Origin: Arthrobacter sp. AQ5-05 | Lineage (GTDB): Bacteria > Actinomycetota > Actinomycetes > Actinomycetales > Micrococcaceae | NCBI RefSeq assembly: GCF_003287975.1 | Contig: NZ_QMKQ01000001.1 | Location: 310,001-374,000 of the forward strand | Length of the DNA stretch: 64,000 bases | Direction of reading: 5' to 3' | Part shown: one piece after another, positions 46,521-56,700 of the stretch | How the letters are laid out: each line of letters starts with the position of its first letter | Numbering within the stretch: the stretch's first letter is position 1 | Made by a program: the position numbers and the translations under genes | The notes under the pieces: model-generated | What the model saw: only the letters and a program-made list of their open reading frames with translations | Database searches by the model: none | What the model was told of the DNA's origin: nothing

Positions 46521-49007
46521 TCAGTTGCTGTTGCAGGCAAGCTGCCTGATCTCTGGGGGAACCTGGTTTGCCGTACAAGCCCCCTGGCGATCCACCCGCG
46601 TCCAGATGCCGTTCACCCGATGGAGCAGAACGGTGTATTGTGCCCTGTTTGCCTGGTCGTTGACGCCGGCGGCGATCCATGACCCGGAACAGCGAATATC
46701 CTGGGGGCTCACAGTCAGTGCCTTCGAGGCGGGCTGATGGGCATTGACCACACCAAGCACGGTCCTGGGCGTGCAGGAACCCGCAGGGGACGCGGAAGGA
46801 GACGGCGGGGGTGTCGGGGATGCTGTTGGGGAAGGTCCCGCCGGGGGAACCGGCGCTGCGTGTGTCGGTGCCGCGGTGAAGGTGAAATGGCAGTCGGGTT
46901 GCGCCTGGCCTGCACCCGGCCCCTGGACCGCGCCTCGTCCCGCGTGGCCTTCGCCGCTGAGGGATCCGTCGGCAACGGTGCTGCCCTCCAGCTTTATCCC
47001 CAACACCTTCCCGCTGCTGTCGGCGGTCGTCACCTGCTCGATGGTGAATCCGCTGCTGCCCTGGCGGACCACCTGCCCGGTGAACCGGGTGCCGCTGGTT
47101 GTCACGAGGGTGGAGGTATCGGTTCCGACGGTGAGCACCGCCCCGTTCAAGGTGCTGGCATGGCAAGACACCTCAGGTGCCACGGCCATCGAGTAGTTGC
47201 CGTTGGCCAGTGCGCTGCCGACCCCCGGTGCGGGGGAAGCCGTTCCGGATGCGGGGGGCGAATCGGTGCCCGAGGGGGAAGGCGCCGGTGTGGTTTGGAG
47301 GGCGGCCTGGACCGTACCGAAGGCCAGCGCCTGGACGGAGTGTGGCAAGGTCGCGGCAGCGGACCACTTCTTGGCGTCCGTGCTGGTAAAGAACGTTGCC
47401 GAGTCCATGGCGGTGCCGCCGCTGCCCGAGCCCGGGGAAGGGATGGTTGCCGCCATCCAGGTTCCGTTCCCATAGCCGGCCGCAGTGAAGGAGTTGGTCC
47501 CGATCCCGGTTGCGGGGTCCACCGCCCAGGTGGTGCCGTCGCGGCTCAAGGCGACGGAGGCCTGGTTGGTGCCGGGGGACCCCGGCACCCACTTGTTCTC
47601 GGCGACCAGCCATGTTCCCGCCCCATAGGCAACAGCTGCTCCCGTGGCCTTGCCCGGAAGCGGCACAGGCTTCTTCCAGGTGCGGCCGTCGGTGCTTGTG
47701 CTGGTCCAGTCCAGCGGGGCGGGCAGCGCCGCGGCGAAGGTGGCGGCGGGAGGTGCTGGGTCGGCCACGACCCCGAGCCACTGGCCGTTGCCATGGCCCA
47801 GGGCCGCAAGGTGTTGCAACCCGGGTCCGCCCTCGCCCAGGGTCGTGGCGGCAACGCCCCAATGCGTGGCGTCGGTGCTTTGCCAGGCCAAGGTTCCGTT
47901 TCCCGTCGAGACGCTGTATCCGGTTGCCACCCAGGTCCCCGAGCCGTAGGAGAGTCCCGAGACGTGGTCGGCGAGGGAAGCCACCTGGCTCCACGATCGA
48001 AGATCGGTGCTTTCGAACAGCTGGGTGGGCGGGGTGGTCCGGCCCGTTTCCCAAGGCCGGGAGGCAGCCGCCAACCAGATTCCGTTCCCGTATGCCAGCT
48101 GATACACCGATTCGCCGTGGATTGCGGAGGCCTTGGTCCAGGCGCGTCCGTCGCTGCTGGTGGTGATCGTGCTCGTCCATGGAGTGGGCTGGGCCGTGTC
48201 AACCGACGCAGCGGCCCACAGGACGGTGTCGGAACCGGGCCCCGCCTGATAGGTCGTGCCATTGGCGACATCCACGAGCGTCAGCCGGGCGCTGGCCGTC
48301 CCCGGCTTGATGACCGTCACCGCAGCGGGGGAATAGCCCGGCCACGCGGGGCCCGTGGTGGTGGCGGTTCCAAGATCCAGGAGAACCGGGGGCGTCAGCG
48401 GGTTGCCGCAATTGCATTGGACCCGCGGCGTTCCCGTCGCATCGACAAGCACCGCGGTTCCTGCCTGCAACACGGTTGGATGCGGGAGCGCCTTGCCATC
48501 TTGGTAGCCGTGGTTGCCTACCAGCGTGTCGCTGTTCAGCAGTACCGGGGTGAGCGTGGCAACGAAAGCACCGATGCCGGCGGGTTCGATGCCTTCGACG
48601 CCCGCCCACGCCGCCGCCTTGTCCTGGTGTGCCTTGAGGTAGTTGACAAGTTTTGGCGGGTCGCACACGTGGAGTTGGCTGCTGCCGCCGTAGAGCCCGG
48701 GGATGGTGCCGGTGGCAACGAGCAGGTGGGTGTCCCTGTCGGTGGGCAGCGTCTTGCGCAGGGCCGCGCTCTTGGCCAGAACGGTTGGTGTCGCCGCGCC
48801 CGGGGTGCCGCTTGCCACGGTTTCGGTGAAGGGGTTGGGCCCGGGGGTGGTCGAAGGCACCAAGGTCACCGTTTGCGCGACCGCCGGGGCGTTGCCGGGG
48901 TTCCGGGTGGCGATGAAGAAGACGGTTGCCGCCACGAGCGCGCAGGCCACCGCGGATGCCGCAAAGACCAACCAGCCCCGGGGATGCCTACGCACGGAAG
49001 CCGGCAT
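46521..49007 (-). CDS. DUF6777 protein with beta-propeller-like repeats
   Basis: An 828-aa protein with one N-terminal transmembrane anchor (about 12-33), so most of it is extracytoplasmic. Residues about 95-245 fit the actinobacterial DUF6777 domain (PGLYGGSSQLHVCDPPKLV, KAAAWAGVEGI, QAGTAVLVDATGTPRVQCNC). Residues about 290-580 contain repeated YGNGxW motifs (AYGNGIWLAA, SYGSGTWVAT, GHGNGQWLGV, AYGAGTWLVA, GYGNGTWMAA) paired with STD/SSDG turns, typical of propeller blades. Two Pro/Ser/Thr-rich linkers lead to a C-terminal domain with conserved Cys. Function unknown; a surface ligand-binding role is inferred. Confidence 0.78.
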   Translation of the reverse strand: MPASVRRHPRGWLVFAASAVACALVAATVFFIATRNPGNAPAVAQTVTLVPSTTPGPNPFTETVASGTPGAATPTVLAKSAALRKTLPTDRDTHLLVATGTIPGLYGGSSQLHVCDPPKLVNYLKAHQDKAAAWAGVEGIEPAGIGAFVATLTPVLLNSDTLVGNHGYQDGKALPHPTVLQAGTAVLVDATGTPRVQCNCGNPLTPPVLLDLGTATTTGPAWPGYSPAAVTVIKPGTASARLTLVDVANGTTYQAGPGSDTVLWAAASVDTAQPTPWTSTITTSSDGRAWTKASAIHGESVYQLAYGNGIWLAAASRPWETGRTTPPTQLFESTDLRSWSQVASLADHVSGLSYGSGTWVATGYSVSTGNGTLAWQSTDATHWGVAATTLGEGGPGLQHLAALGHGNGQWLGVVADPAPPAATFAAALPAPLDWTSTSTDGRTWKKPVPLPGKATGAAVAYGAGTWLVAENKWVPGSPGTNQASVALSRDGTTWAVDPATGIGTNSFTAAGYGNGTWMAATIPSPGSGSGGTAMDSATFFTSTDAKKWSAAATLPHSVQALAFGTVQAALQTTPAPSPSGTDSPPASGTASPAPGVGSALANGNYSMAVAPEVSCHASTLNGAVLTVGTDTSTLVTTSGTRFTGQVVRQGSSGFTIEQVTTADSSGKVLGIKLEGSTVADGSLSGEGHAGRGAVQGPGAGQAQPDCHFTFTAAPTHAAPVPPAGPSPTASPTPPPSPSASPAGSCTPRTVLGVVNAHQPASKALTVSPQDIRCSGSWIAAGVNDQANRAQYTVLLHRVNGIWTRVDRQGACTANQVPPEIRQLACNSN

Positions 49008-49216
49008 GACCGCTCCCGGGCAGTCTCAGATTTTCCGACCTTCTGCCGGCCATGGCTGGCCCCGCTTCCCGGGCAGCCGTTCCCGCGGTCGACAAAACGG
49101 CTCGACCGCCTCGTCGGCAACTGCCCATACCCCACGTTTATACTCCCGCCGCGGGTGCGCGGCAATAGGAACCGGGGGAACGCCGGTCCGTGTTTCGACG
49201 CTCGGAAAGCAGGGGG

Positions 49217-49786
49217 TCAGTCGTCCACCTTGACGGGCCGGAAAGCGACCTCGTCGGTGCGCATCAGCGAGAAGTCCTGGTTGGGGTAGTCGAGCGTGGC
49301 GAAGTACGCGTTGGTGTGCGCGATGATCTGGTCTCCGGTCAGCGACTGGCCTTCGAAGGTCTCCGCTCCGGTGGTGTGGGCATCGCGCACCACCGTGACG
49401 TCGTAGCCCATGGCGGCCGCCCGGCCGGCAGCGGTGCGCAGGCAGTAATCGGACTGGGCGCCGCAGATCACCAGGCGTCCCACGTCCTCGGCGATCAGCG
49501 AGGCATGCAGCCCGGTGCCGGTGAATGCGTCCCGGTAGGACTTGAAGATGCGGTGCTCGTCGTCCTGCGGTTCCAGTCCGGCGGCCAGGCGCCACGGGGT
49601 TGAATGGCGTTCGAATTCGCGTTCGTCCTGCACCCAGTAGACCGGCGTGCCGGTGTCCCTGGCCCGGGAGACCAAATCCTGGATGCGCGAGACGACCTTC
49701 TTGGGATGCACGCAGTAATCCATCACGCCTTGCTGCATGTTGATGATGACAAGTGCCGTTTTTGATCCTTCGCGATGTTCGTCCAT
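49217..49786 (-). CDS. isochorismatase-fold cysteine hydrolase
   Basis: A 189-aa protein of the isochorismatase-like family. The nucleophile Cys115 (GAQSDYCLRTA) and Lys82 (RIFKSYRDAF) of the Asp-Lys-Cys triad are present, but the usual Asp in the first strand (V-D-M-Q) is Asn16 (VIINMQQG). This could impair or alter catalysis. Family members include nicotinamidase and N-carbamoylsarcosine amidase; the substrate is unknown. No signal peptide. Confidence 0.85.
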   Translation of the reverse strand: MDEHREGSKTALVIINMQQGVMDYCVHPKKVVSRIQDLVSRARDTGTPVYWVQDEREFERHSTPWRLAAGLEPQDDEHRIFKSYRDAFTGTGLHASLIAEDVGRLVICGAQSDYCLRTAAGRAAAMGYDVTVVRDAHTTGAETFEGQSLTGDQIIAHTNAYFATLDYPNQDFSLMRTDEVAFRPVKVDD

Positions 49787-49867
49787 GCCAGCAGTATTGC
49801 ACCGCTTCGGGGCGCGGGCCGGGATATGGCGCGCGGAGCACGGACCGGCGAGCCGCCGGGGCGGGCG

Positions 49868-50833
49868 TCAGCGCCAGAATTCGGTGAGCTGCCCGGCAAG
49901 CGCCCTTCCCTGCTCGTAGCCGGCCCGGGCGGCGGGTGGACGGACCGACAGATCCATCATGTTGTTGCCGAAGGCCTCGAGGGAGTCGTCATCCGGCAGG
50001 ATGGTTTCGACCCTGCTGCCGCCGGCGCGCAGCTCGTCGACCTGCACGGCCAATTCCATGCCCCATTCCAAGGGGTGCCGGGTCCGCCCGCCCAGCGGGG
50101 AGAGCACCAGCACCCGCCCGCAGCCGGCCGCCAGGTCGGCATTCTCGCTGGATCGCCGGTAGCCGCCGTCGATGAACCGGTCCTCGCCGATGCCGTAGGC
50201 GGTGGCGGCGGCACAGCTGGCGGCCACGGCGTCCACCAGGTCGACCCCGCTGTGCCTGTCGAACACGACCGGTTCCCCGGTGCGGGCATCGACCGCCGTC
50301 ATCAGGATCGTTCGCTTTGGCCAGTGCCGGACGGGCAGCCGGGCGGCGACCGTGTCGCGCCAGCGCGCCTGCCCGGAAGCCTCCTCCAGTTCGAGAGCGG
50401 CAGCGCCCATCCTGCGGCGCATGTCTGCCGGATCCGCAGCTGCCGCAATGATTCCGCTCGTCCTGCGCAGGTACCCGGAGGAGGACCCCGCGGGGGCGCG
50501 TCCGCTGCCGGTTCCACGGGGAGCGGTCCGTTGCGGGCTCGCCGCGGACAGGATGTCGGCCAGCAATTGGGTTGGGCTTGCGCCGGAGACCTGGGCCGCG
50601 GCCGTGGCACCGGCCGAGGTGCCGATGAGCACGTCGGCATCGGTCACATCCAGGCCGGCCACGAAGAGGCCGGCAACGACGCCGACCAGCCAGGCATTGC
50701 CCGCCGATCCGCCGCCGCCGAGGACCAGCGCCCGCTCGCCGACAGCACCCTTCGGCCGGGTGGCGTCGAGCTGCGGACGGTCGGGGGCCGAGGGCAGGGT
50801 GAAGTACGAAGTGGAAAAAAATGTGGTGTCCAT
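49868..50833 (-). CDS. patatin-like phospholipase
   Basis: A 321-aa patatin-family lipid hydrolase with a Ser-Asp dyad. The oxyanion loop is LVLGGGGSAGNAWLVGV (about 37-53), the nucleophile Ser73 is in IGTSAGAT and the Asp is in RFIDGGYRR. AAAGG lies about 9 nt before this ATG, which decides the start over an upstream extension. No signal peptide, so a cytosolic or peripheral membrane role is likely. It is divergent from the PIG-L gene. Confidence 0.88.
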   Translation of the reverse strand: MDTTFFSTSYFTLPSAPDRPQLDATRPKGAVGERALVLGGGGSAGNAWLVGVVAGLFVAGLDVTDADVLIGTSAGATAAAQVSGASPTQLLADILSAASPQRTAPRGTGSGRAPAGSSSGYLRRTSGIIAAAADPADMRRRMGAAALELEEASGQARWRDTVAARLPVRHWPKRTILMTAVDARTGEPVVFDRHSGVDLVDAVAASCAAATAYGIGEDRFIDGGYRRSSENADLAAGCGRVLVLSPLGGRTRHPLEWGMELAVQVDELRAGGSRVETILPDDDSLEAFGNNMMDLSVRPPAARAGYEQGRALAGQLTEFWR

Positions 50834-51082
50834 GGGAGTCGCCTTTCGCGATGTGCCTGTGGGGCGCTCCCGGTGGCGACTAGTGGGGTCGCGCGATCGT
50901 GGACTGCGGGGGAGCACCCGTTGTGGATACTGCGTTCATGGGGGACTCACCTCCTGCCGATGGATCACGATCACCGCAAAAATACCACGCCCAAAAGCCC
51001 GTGCACAACGGCCCGAACCCGTCGGTCCCTTTGGCTGCCGCATGCATAGGCAGAAGCCACGGCCGAGACTAAAATGTGCGCC
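50834..51082. other. divergent intergenic region, patatin/PIG-L
   Basis: About 250 nt between the two divergent starts. It holds the patatin ribosome-binding site on the left and a TAAAAT box (51070-51075) for the PIG-L gene on the right. The rest shows no recognisable gene. Confidence 0.5.
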
Positions 51083-51874
51083 ATGAACGAGGCTCATTCC
51101 ATCGCGGTCATCGTCGCCCACCCGGACGACGACGCCTATGGCTGCGCCGGTTCCATCGCCCTGCATGAGCACGACCCCGGGTTCAGGTTTGTCCTGGTGC
51201 TGGCCACGGACGGGGCCGCCGGGCAGATCGCCCGCGGGGTGCCTGCGACCCCCGAGACCCTGGGCGCCTGGCGGAGGGTGGAAAGCGCCAATGCGTGGCG
51301 CGCCCACGGCACCGTCCCGGCCCGCCACGAATGGCTGGACTATGCCGACGGGCACGTGGCCGAGGCCGACTTCGAGGAACTGGTGGCCCGGCTGCAGTCA
51401 ATCCTGGAGGCCGAGCGGCCGCAGGTCGTGGCGACCTTCGGTCCGGACGGGATCACCGGGCACCGCGACCACATCGCCATCGGGCGTGCCGCCGACGAGG
51501 CGTTCCACCGGGCCCGGTGCGTGCCGGGACCCGGGTTGCGCCGCCTGGTCCACGGGGCGATCCGCGCCTCGGTCTTCGAGCGCTGGAACACCGTCCGGCG
51601 CCGTGCCGGCGCCGAGGAATGGGATCCGGGGCGCGAGTACCACCTGCGCCCGGTCCCGGACGAAGCCATCGACATCGAGGTGGACACCTCCGCGGTGTGC
51701 TCGCGGATCGTCGCCGGGCTGCTGGAGCACCGCAGCCAGCGCGAGGTGCTGATCGAACCGGGTGCCAGCGTGCGCCGCTGGGAGCGGATGGTGTCCCGCG
51801 AGCCCGCGGTCATGGCGTGGCCGCCGCGTGTCGCCGGCCAACCCCTGCTCGCCGACCTGTTCGAGGGGCTCTGA
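51083..51874 (+). CDS. PIG-L family deacetylase
   Basis: A 263-aa zinc-dependent N-deacetylase of the PIG-L/LmbE family. The metal site is VAHPDDDAYG (His13, Asp16) and GHRDHIAIG further on. Relatives include MshB and Mca of mycothiol synthesis, but this sequence lacks features that would identify either. A TAAAAT box ends 7 nt before this ATG, favouring it over the ATG three codons upstream and suggesting a leaderless mRNA. Confidence 0.87.
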   Translation: MNEAHSIAVIVAHPDDDAYGCAGSIALHEHDPGFRFVLVLATDGAAGQIARGVPATPETLGAWRRVESANAWRAHGTVPARHEWLDYADGHVAEADFEELVARLQSILEAERPQVVATFGPDGITGHRDHIAIGRAADEAFHRARCVPGPGLRRLVHGAIRASVFERWNTVRRRAGAEEWDPGREYHLRPVPDEAIDIEVDTSAVCSRIVAGLLEHRSQREVLIEPGASVRRWERMVSREPAVMAWPPRVAGQPLLADLFEGL

Positions 51875-51887
51875 GGCGAACCGGGGC

Positions 51888-53042
51888 CTACTCCTTCGTC
51901 GACACCGTCACGGTGAACTTCGGGTTCCGCGCGACCTGCCGGGTGGGGCCCACGAGCTTTTCGAGCTGGCTGCGGTAGCCCAGGTGCGAATTCCAGACGC
52001 ACCACAGTTCCCCGCCCGGTGCCAGCACGCGGCCGGCATCGGCAATCAACTTCAGCGCGATCCCCGCATGCACGGTGTTGCCCATGTGGAAGGGCGGGTT
52101 CAGCACCACCAGCTGCTCGGAGGCCGCAGGCAGGGTCCCCAGTGCGTCGTCCTGCACCACGGTGACGCGGTCCCCGACCCCGTTGGCCGCGGCGGTGGCT
52201 TCCGTGGAAGCGACGGCGGAGGCCGACTGGTCGCAGGCATGGACCGAAAGCCGCGGGTGCTTCACCGCGAGGTACGTTCCGACGGTGCCGTTGCCGCAGC
52301 CCAGGTCCACCGCGCGGTCGGTGGCTGGCGGAATCTCGAGGTGTTCGAGCAGGAAGCGGGTGCCCGGGTCGAGCTTGGCACCGCCGAAGGTCTGCGCGTA
52401 GGCGCGCAGTTCAAGCGGTGCGTCCAGTCCCACGGCAATGGACTGGCGCAGCGGGAAACGTGCTTCCGGGCGCTGCCCGGCGGCAAGCAGTCCGGTGGCG
52501 GTGAGCACCCGGGACTTCTGCCGTCCCAGGGAGGCGGACACCACAGCGAAATACCTGCCGAGCACCTCGTTCATCGAGCGGTTCATGTGCTTGATGCGCC
52601 CGGCAGCCATGACGGTGACATCGGGGCGGGCGTGTTCGGCAAGTGCGGCGAGCATCTCCTCGAGCGCGTCCAGCGACCGCGGCAGCGCGAGAAGCACCAA
52701 CGACGCGTCCTCCAGCAGCGTCGCCCCCAGGGGCAGCTGCCGGTATTCACCGGAAAGCCCCGGCAGCAGGGCGGCGGCATTCGCATCGATGGCACGGGCC
52801 CCGGTGAGTTCGTCCTGGTGGACGCGGATACCTCGCACCCCGGCATCCAGGGCCCCGAGGACCAGCGCGCCGTAGTGGTCCCCCAGGATCACCACCCGGC
52901 CGGGCTCCGCGGGCCACCGGGCCTCGGACGCCAGATCCAGCAGCAGCCGGTCCGCGGCATCCACCGCGTGCAGGTTCGCTGCCTCCACGTCGGGGGCGCG
53001 GCGCAAAAGTTCAAAATCAAGGCTCAACGGACATCCACCCAT
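51888..53042 (-). CDS. RlmG/RsmC-like rRNA guanine-N2 methyltransferase
   Basis: A 384-aa two-domain methyltransferase. The N-terminal half is a degenerate Rossmann domain; the C-terminal half has the SAM motif AVDLGCGNGTVGTYLA and the catalytic VVLNPPFHMGN (NPPF/Y). This layout is that of RlmG/RsmC, which methylate a guanine of 23S or 16S rRNA. The ATG overlaps yigZ; a TTG at 53027, overlapping the yigZ stop as TTGA with GGTGGA 6 nt before it, is an equally good start. The pair is probably one transcript. Confidence 0.83.
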   Translation of the reverse strand: MGGCPLSLDFELLRRAPDVEAANLHAVDAADRLLLDLASEARWPAEPGRVVILGDHYGALVLGALDAGVRGIRVHQDELTGARAIDANAAALLPGLSGEYRQLPLGATLLEDASLVLLALPRSLDALEEMLAALAEHARPDVTVMAAGRIKHMNRSMNEVLGRYFAVVSASLGRQKSRVLTATGLLAAGQRPEARFPLRQSIAVGLDAPLELRAYAQTFGGAKLDPGTRFLLEHLEIPPATDRAVDLGCGNGTVGTYLAVKHPRLSVHACDQSASAVASTEATAAANGVGDRVTVVQDDALGTLPAASEQLVVLNPPFHMGNTVHAGIALKLIADAGRVLAPGGELWCVWNSHLGYRSQLEKLVGPTRQVARNPKFTVTVSTKE

Positions 53043-53698
53043 TCGGTTCCAAGGTCTTCGGCGCGCGAGGCGCCGGCGGTCAGCGTGGCCAACCGGTCGT
53101 CGAACGCGGCCAGCAGGCTCGCTTCGTCGTTCAGCGCGACCCGCAGCGTGGCGGCGCGCGGCCCGTAGTCGGTGCCCAGCACCTGCACCCCGGCGGAGCG
53201 CAGGTCGTTTTCCAGCCGTCCGGCGGCGGTATGGTCGGCATCGAGGCCCAGGATCCGCATGCGTTCGCGGCGCAGCAGCGGGGCTGCATCCAGGGCGCTG
53301 GACACCGATTCTGAGTAGGCGCGCACCAACCCGCCGGCACCGAGCAGGATGCCGCCGAAGTAGCGGACCACCACCGCGGAAATGTCCGACAGGTCGGTTT
53401 TCCCGGCGTCGGTTTCCCGCTTGGCCAGTGCGTCGAGCATCGGGATGCCGGCGGTGCCCGAGGGTTCCCCGTCGTCGTTGCTGCGCATTGCGGTGCGGTC
53501 CGGGCCCAGGATGAAGGCGCTGCAGTGGTGCCGGGCATCGAAGTGCTTCTTGCGCAGCTCGGCAACCAGTGCCCGGGCATCGACCTCGGATTCGACCCGG
53601 CGCAGGTAGGTGATGAAGCGTGAACGCTTGATCTCCAGCTCGTGGACGAAGTCCCCGTCCACCGTCGTATAGGCCGTCGCCACAGAATCGTTGTCCAT
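53024..53698 (-). CDS. YigZ/IMPACT family protein
   Basis: A 224-aa IMPACT-family protein: KRSRFITYLRRVES, the signature NDDGEPSGTAGIPMLDAL and VVVRYFGGILLGAGGLVRAYSESV. Bacterial YigZ is of uncertain role; eukaryotic IMPACT modulates GCN2. The C-terminal ferredoxin-like domain (about 135-215) is present. A TAGACT box lies 9 nt before the ATG, so the leader is at most a few nucleotides. It is divergent from the BTAD regulator. Confidence 0.9.
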   Translation of the reverse strand: MDNDSVATAYTTVDGDFVHELEIKRSRFITYLRRVESEVDARALVAELRKKHFDARHHCSAFILGPDRTAMRSNDDGEPSGTAGIPMLDALAKRETDAGKTDLSDISAVVVRYFGGILLGAGGLVRAYSESVSSALDAAPLLRRERMRILGLDADHTAAGRLENDLRSAGVQVLGTDYGPRAATLRVALNDEASLLAAFDDRLATLTAGASRAEDLGTEWVDVR

Positions 53699-53782
53699 TA
53701 CCGATCCAGTCTAGTGTTTTGCGCCGGTGCATGCCCGCCGGGCATTGTCGGTGCCGGGGCCCGGTGGGAGAATCATGTACGT

Positions 53783-56700
53783 GTGCCAGTGGCCGAAACG
53801 GGGCGCAATGCGGTGCTGCAACTGAACTTGCTTGGGGAACAACGACTGACCCGCCGGGGCACCGACCTGGCGGGCGGAGGGTCGCGCGCCGTTGAGCTGC
53901 TGGCCTACCTCGTGGTGCATCCGGGGATCCGGGTGCCGCGCCCGGTGCTGGCCGGGACGTTCTGGCCCGAGACCCCGCAACCACAGGCCATGACCAACCT
54001 GCGCCGCGAACTGCACAACCTGCGCCGGCTGCTGGACGGCGTCGATGCGCTGGGGATGTCCGACGGCGCCATCGGCGCGCTGGAATGTACGGGGCTGCGC
54101 GTGGACGTGCAGGTCTTCTCCGCCGAACGGGCCGCGGCGCTGCAGGCCGCGGGCCGGGACCCGGCCCGCTTCGTGGCCCACGCCCAGGCGGCGCTGCGGG
54201 AGTACCGGGGGGACTTGATGCCGGGGAACTACTCCGACTGGGTGCCCGAGGCGCGGGAGAAGCTCCTGCGCGAATGCACCGCCCTGTGCGACGAAGCAGC
54301 AGCGGCCCTCATCGTGCTGGGGAAGGGGCAGCGGGCCCTGGAGGTGGCAGGCCGGCGCGTCACCATCTCACCGCTGGAGGAACTCGGCTACCGGGGCCTG
54401 ATCCGCGCACACCTGGCCCTCGGGGACCGGCCCGCCGCGCTGCACGCCTACCACCGCTGTGCCGACGTGCTCGAGCGTGAACTCGGCGTGGCACCGGCGG
54501 CCGGGACCAGCCAACTCCTGGACCTTCCCGCGCAGCCCTCCGCGGCACCGGGCTCCGCCGCCCGGATCATGGCGCCCGGCAGCCTGACAGTGGGGCGGGA
54601 AATGGAGCAGGCGGTGCTGCAAGGCTGCTGGGAGAAGGCCCGGGCCGGACGGCGGGCCCTGCTGGTGCTCTCCGGCCCGCCGGGGGTCGGCAAGACGCAC
54701 CTGGCCAAGGCGCTGGGCCAGCTGGCGCGCACGGGAGGCGCCGCGGTGGCCTTCGCACGCTGCGTCGATGCCTCCGGGCTCGTGCCGTTGGCCCCGGTCG
54801 CCGGATGGCTGCGCAGCCGCGACATCGCCCCGCTGCTTGCCGCGCTTCCGGAATCCATCCGGCACGAGGCGGCCCGGCTGCTGCCCGAGCTGCCCGACCC
54901 CACCCCGTCCGCGGGGACCGACACGCAATCGGGCCCGGGCCGGGCCATGGTCGATGCCTGGCAGCGCTACAGGTTCTTCGAATCGCTGGCCGGCGCCGTC
55001 GCGGCCCCCGGCCGGCCCACCCTGCTGCTGCTCGATGACCTGCAGTGGTGCGACCCCGACACCGCGGCCTGGATCGCCTTCCTGCTCGATTCCCCCGGGT
55101 CCCGGCGGTTGCTGCTGGTGGCCACCCTGCGGGAGGGCGCCGAAACCCAATCACCGGCCATCGCCGCGCTGCTGGAAGGTGCACGCAGCGCGGGACTGCT
55201 GCACCGGCTGCGCGTCGCACCCCTGGGCGAGGCGGCGGGCGCCGAGCTGGCGGGCCGGATCCGCGGCCGCCCGCTGGGCACCGACGAGGCCCGGCTGCTG
55301 GCCGCCGCCACCTCCGGCTTCCCGCTGTACATCCTCGAGGCGGCGCGTGCGGCGCCGGGTGACGGATTCAGCCCGCTGCTGGGCCGGAGGCTGTCCCGCC
55401 TGGGACCGGCGGCCCGGTCGGTGGCCGAGCTTGCCGCGGCCTTCGGGCGGGGCATCAGCCTCGAGCTGCTGGCCGAGGCCGGGGACCTGGACGCCGTCTC
55501 GCTGGCCGGTGCCCTGGACGAGCTCTGGCGCGAGGGCATCCTGCTGCCCACCGGTTCCGGCTACGATTTCGGCCACCACCTGCTGCGCAGCGCCGTGCGG
55601 GAGAACACCACCCCGGCGGGCCGCTGGCTGCTGCACCGCAGGCTGGCGAAGTCCCTGGAGCTGCTGAACGCGGGAAAGCTCGATGCCGTGGCCGCCACGC
55701 TCGCCGAGCACTACGAGCTGGGATCCAACCCGGAACGGGCCCTGCCCTTCCACCTGCGGGCCGGCGCCGACGCCGTGCGGGTGTTCGCGAACTCCGCCGC
55801 CCTGAAAAGCTACGACCAGGCGCTGGGGATCATCGGCCGGCTGCCCGCCGGAGCGGAGCGCGACGAGGCCGAGCTGTCGGTGCGCCGGGACATGTCCCCG
55901 CCGCAGACCGCGTTGCTGGGCTACTCCTCGGCGGCGTTGCTGGGGAACCTCGAACGCGTCGGGGCGCTGGCCGAACGGTTGGGGCGGCCCGAGGTGCACT
56001 CGGCAAGCCTCGTCGGGCTCTTTGCCGGACGCTACGTCCAGGGACGCATCGAGGATTCCTACGCGATCGCCCGCCGGGCCCTGGAGCTGGCCGGGGACGA
56101 CCCGGCCCTGCTGGGGCAGGCGCACTTCGCCGTGGCCGGCGCGGCACAGGGCTCGGGACGGATCGCCGAGGCCATCGGGCACTTTGCGCTGTGCACCGAA
56201 GACTCGCCGCCGGGCTATTCCTACATCCTGGGCACCAGGCTGCACATCCATGCCCGCGCCTGGGCGGCACACGCGCATTGGCTGGCCGGGGACGATGCCG
56301 CCGCCGGGCAGCTGTCTGCGCGGGCGCTCGCCGGGGCGCAGGCCGGCGGGCACATCTACACCCGTGCCGTGGCCCTGGCCTACGCGGCGGTGCTCGAGCA
56401 ATTCCGCGGGGACCGGGCCGCGGTGGCCCAGAGGGTGGCGGAGCTGATCGCCCTGTGCCACCGCTACGACATCGCCTACTACGGGCAGTGGGGCGAAATC
56501 CTGGCCGGCTGGCTGGCCGGCGGGGAGCCGGGCGCCGCGAGGATCCGTGCCGGGATCGGGTCGCTGCGCGCCGCCGACGCGCTGGCCCGGATGCCCTACT
56601 GGCTGTGGCTGCTGGCCGACACCCTCGCCGCCGACGGGCGGCGGGCCGACGCGTGCGCGGTGCTCGACGCGGCCCGTGCCACCTCGGCCCTGCATCAAGA

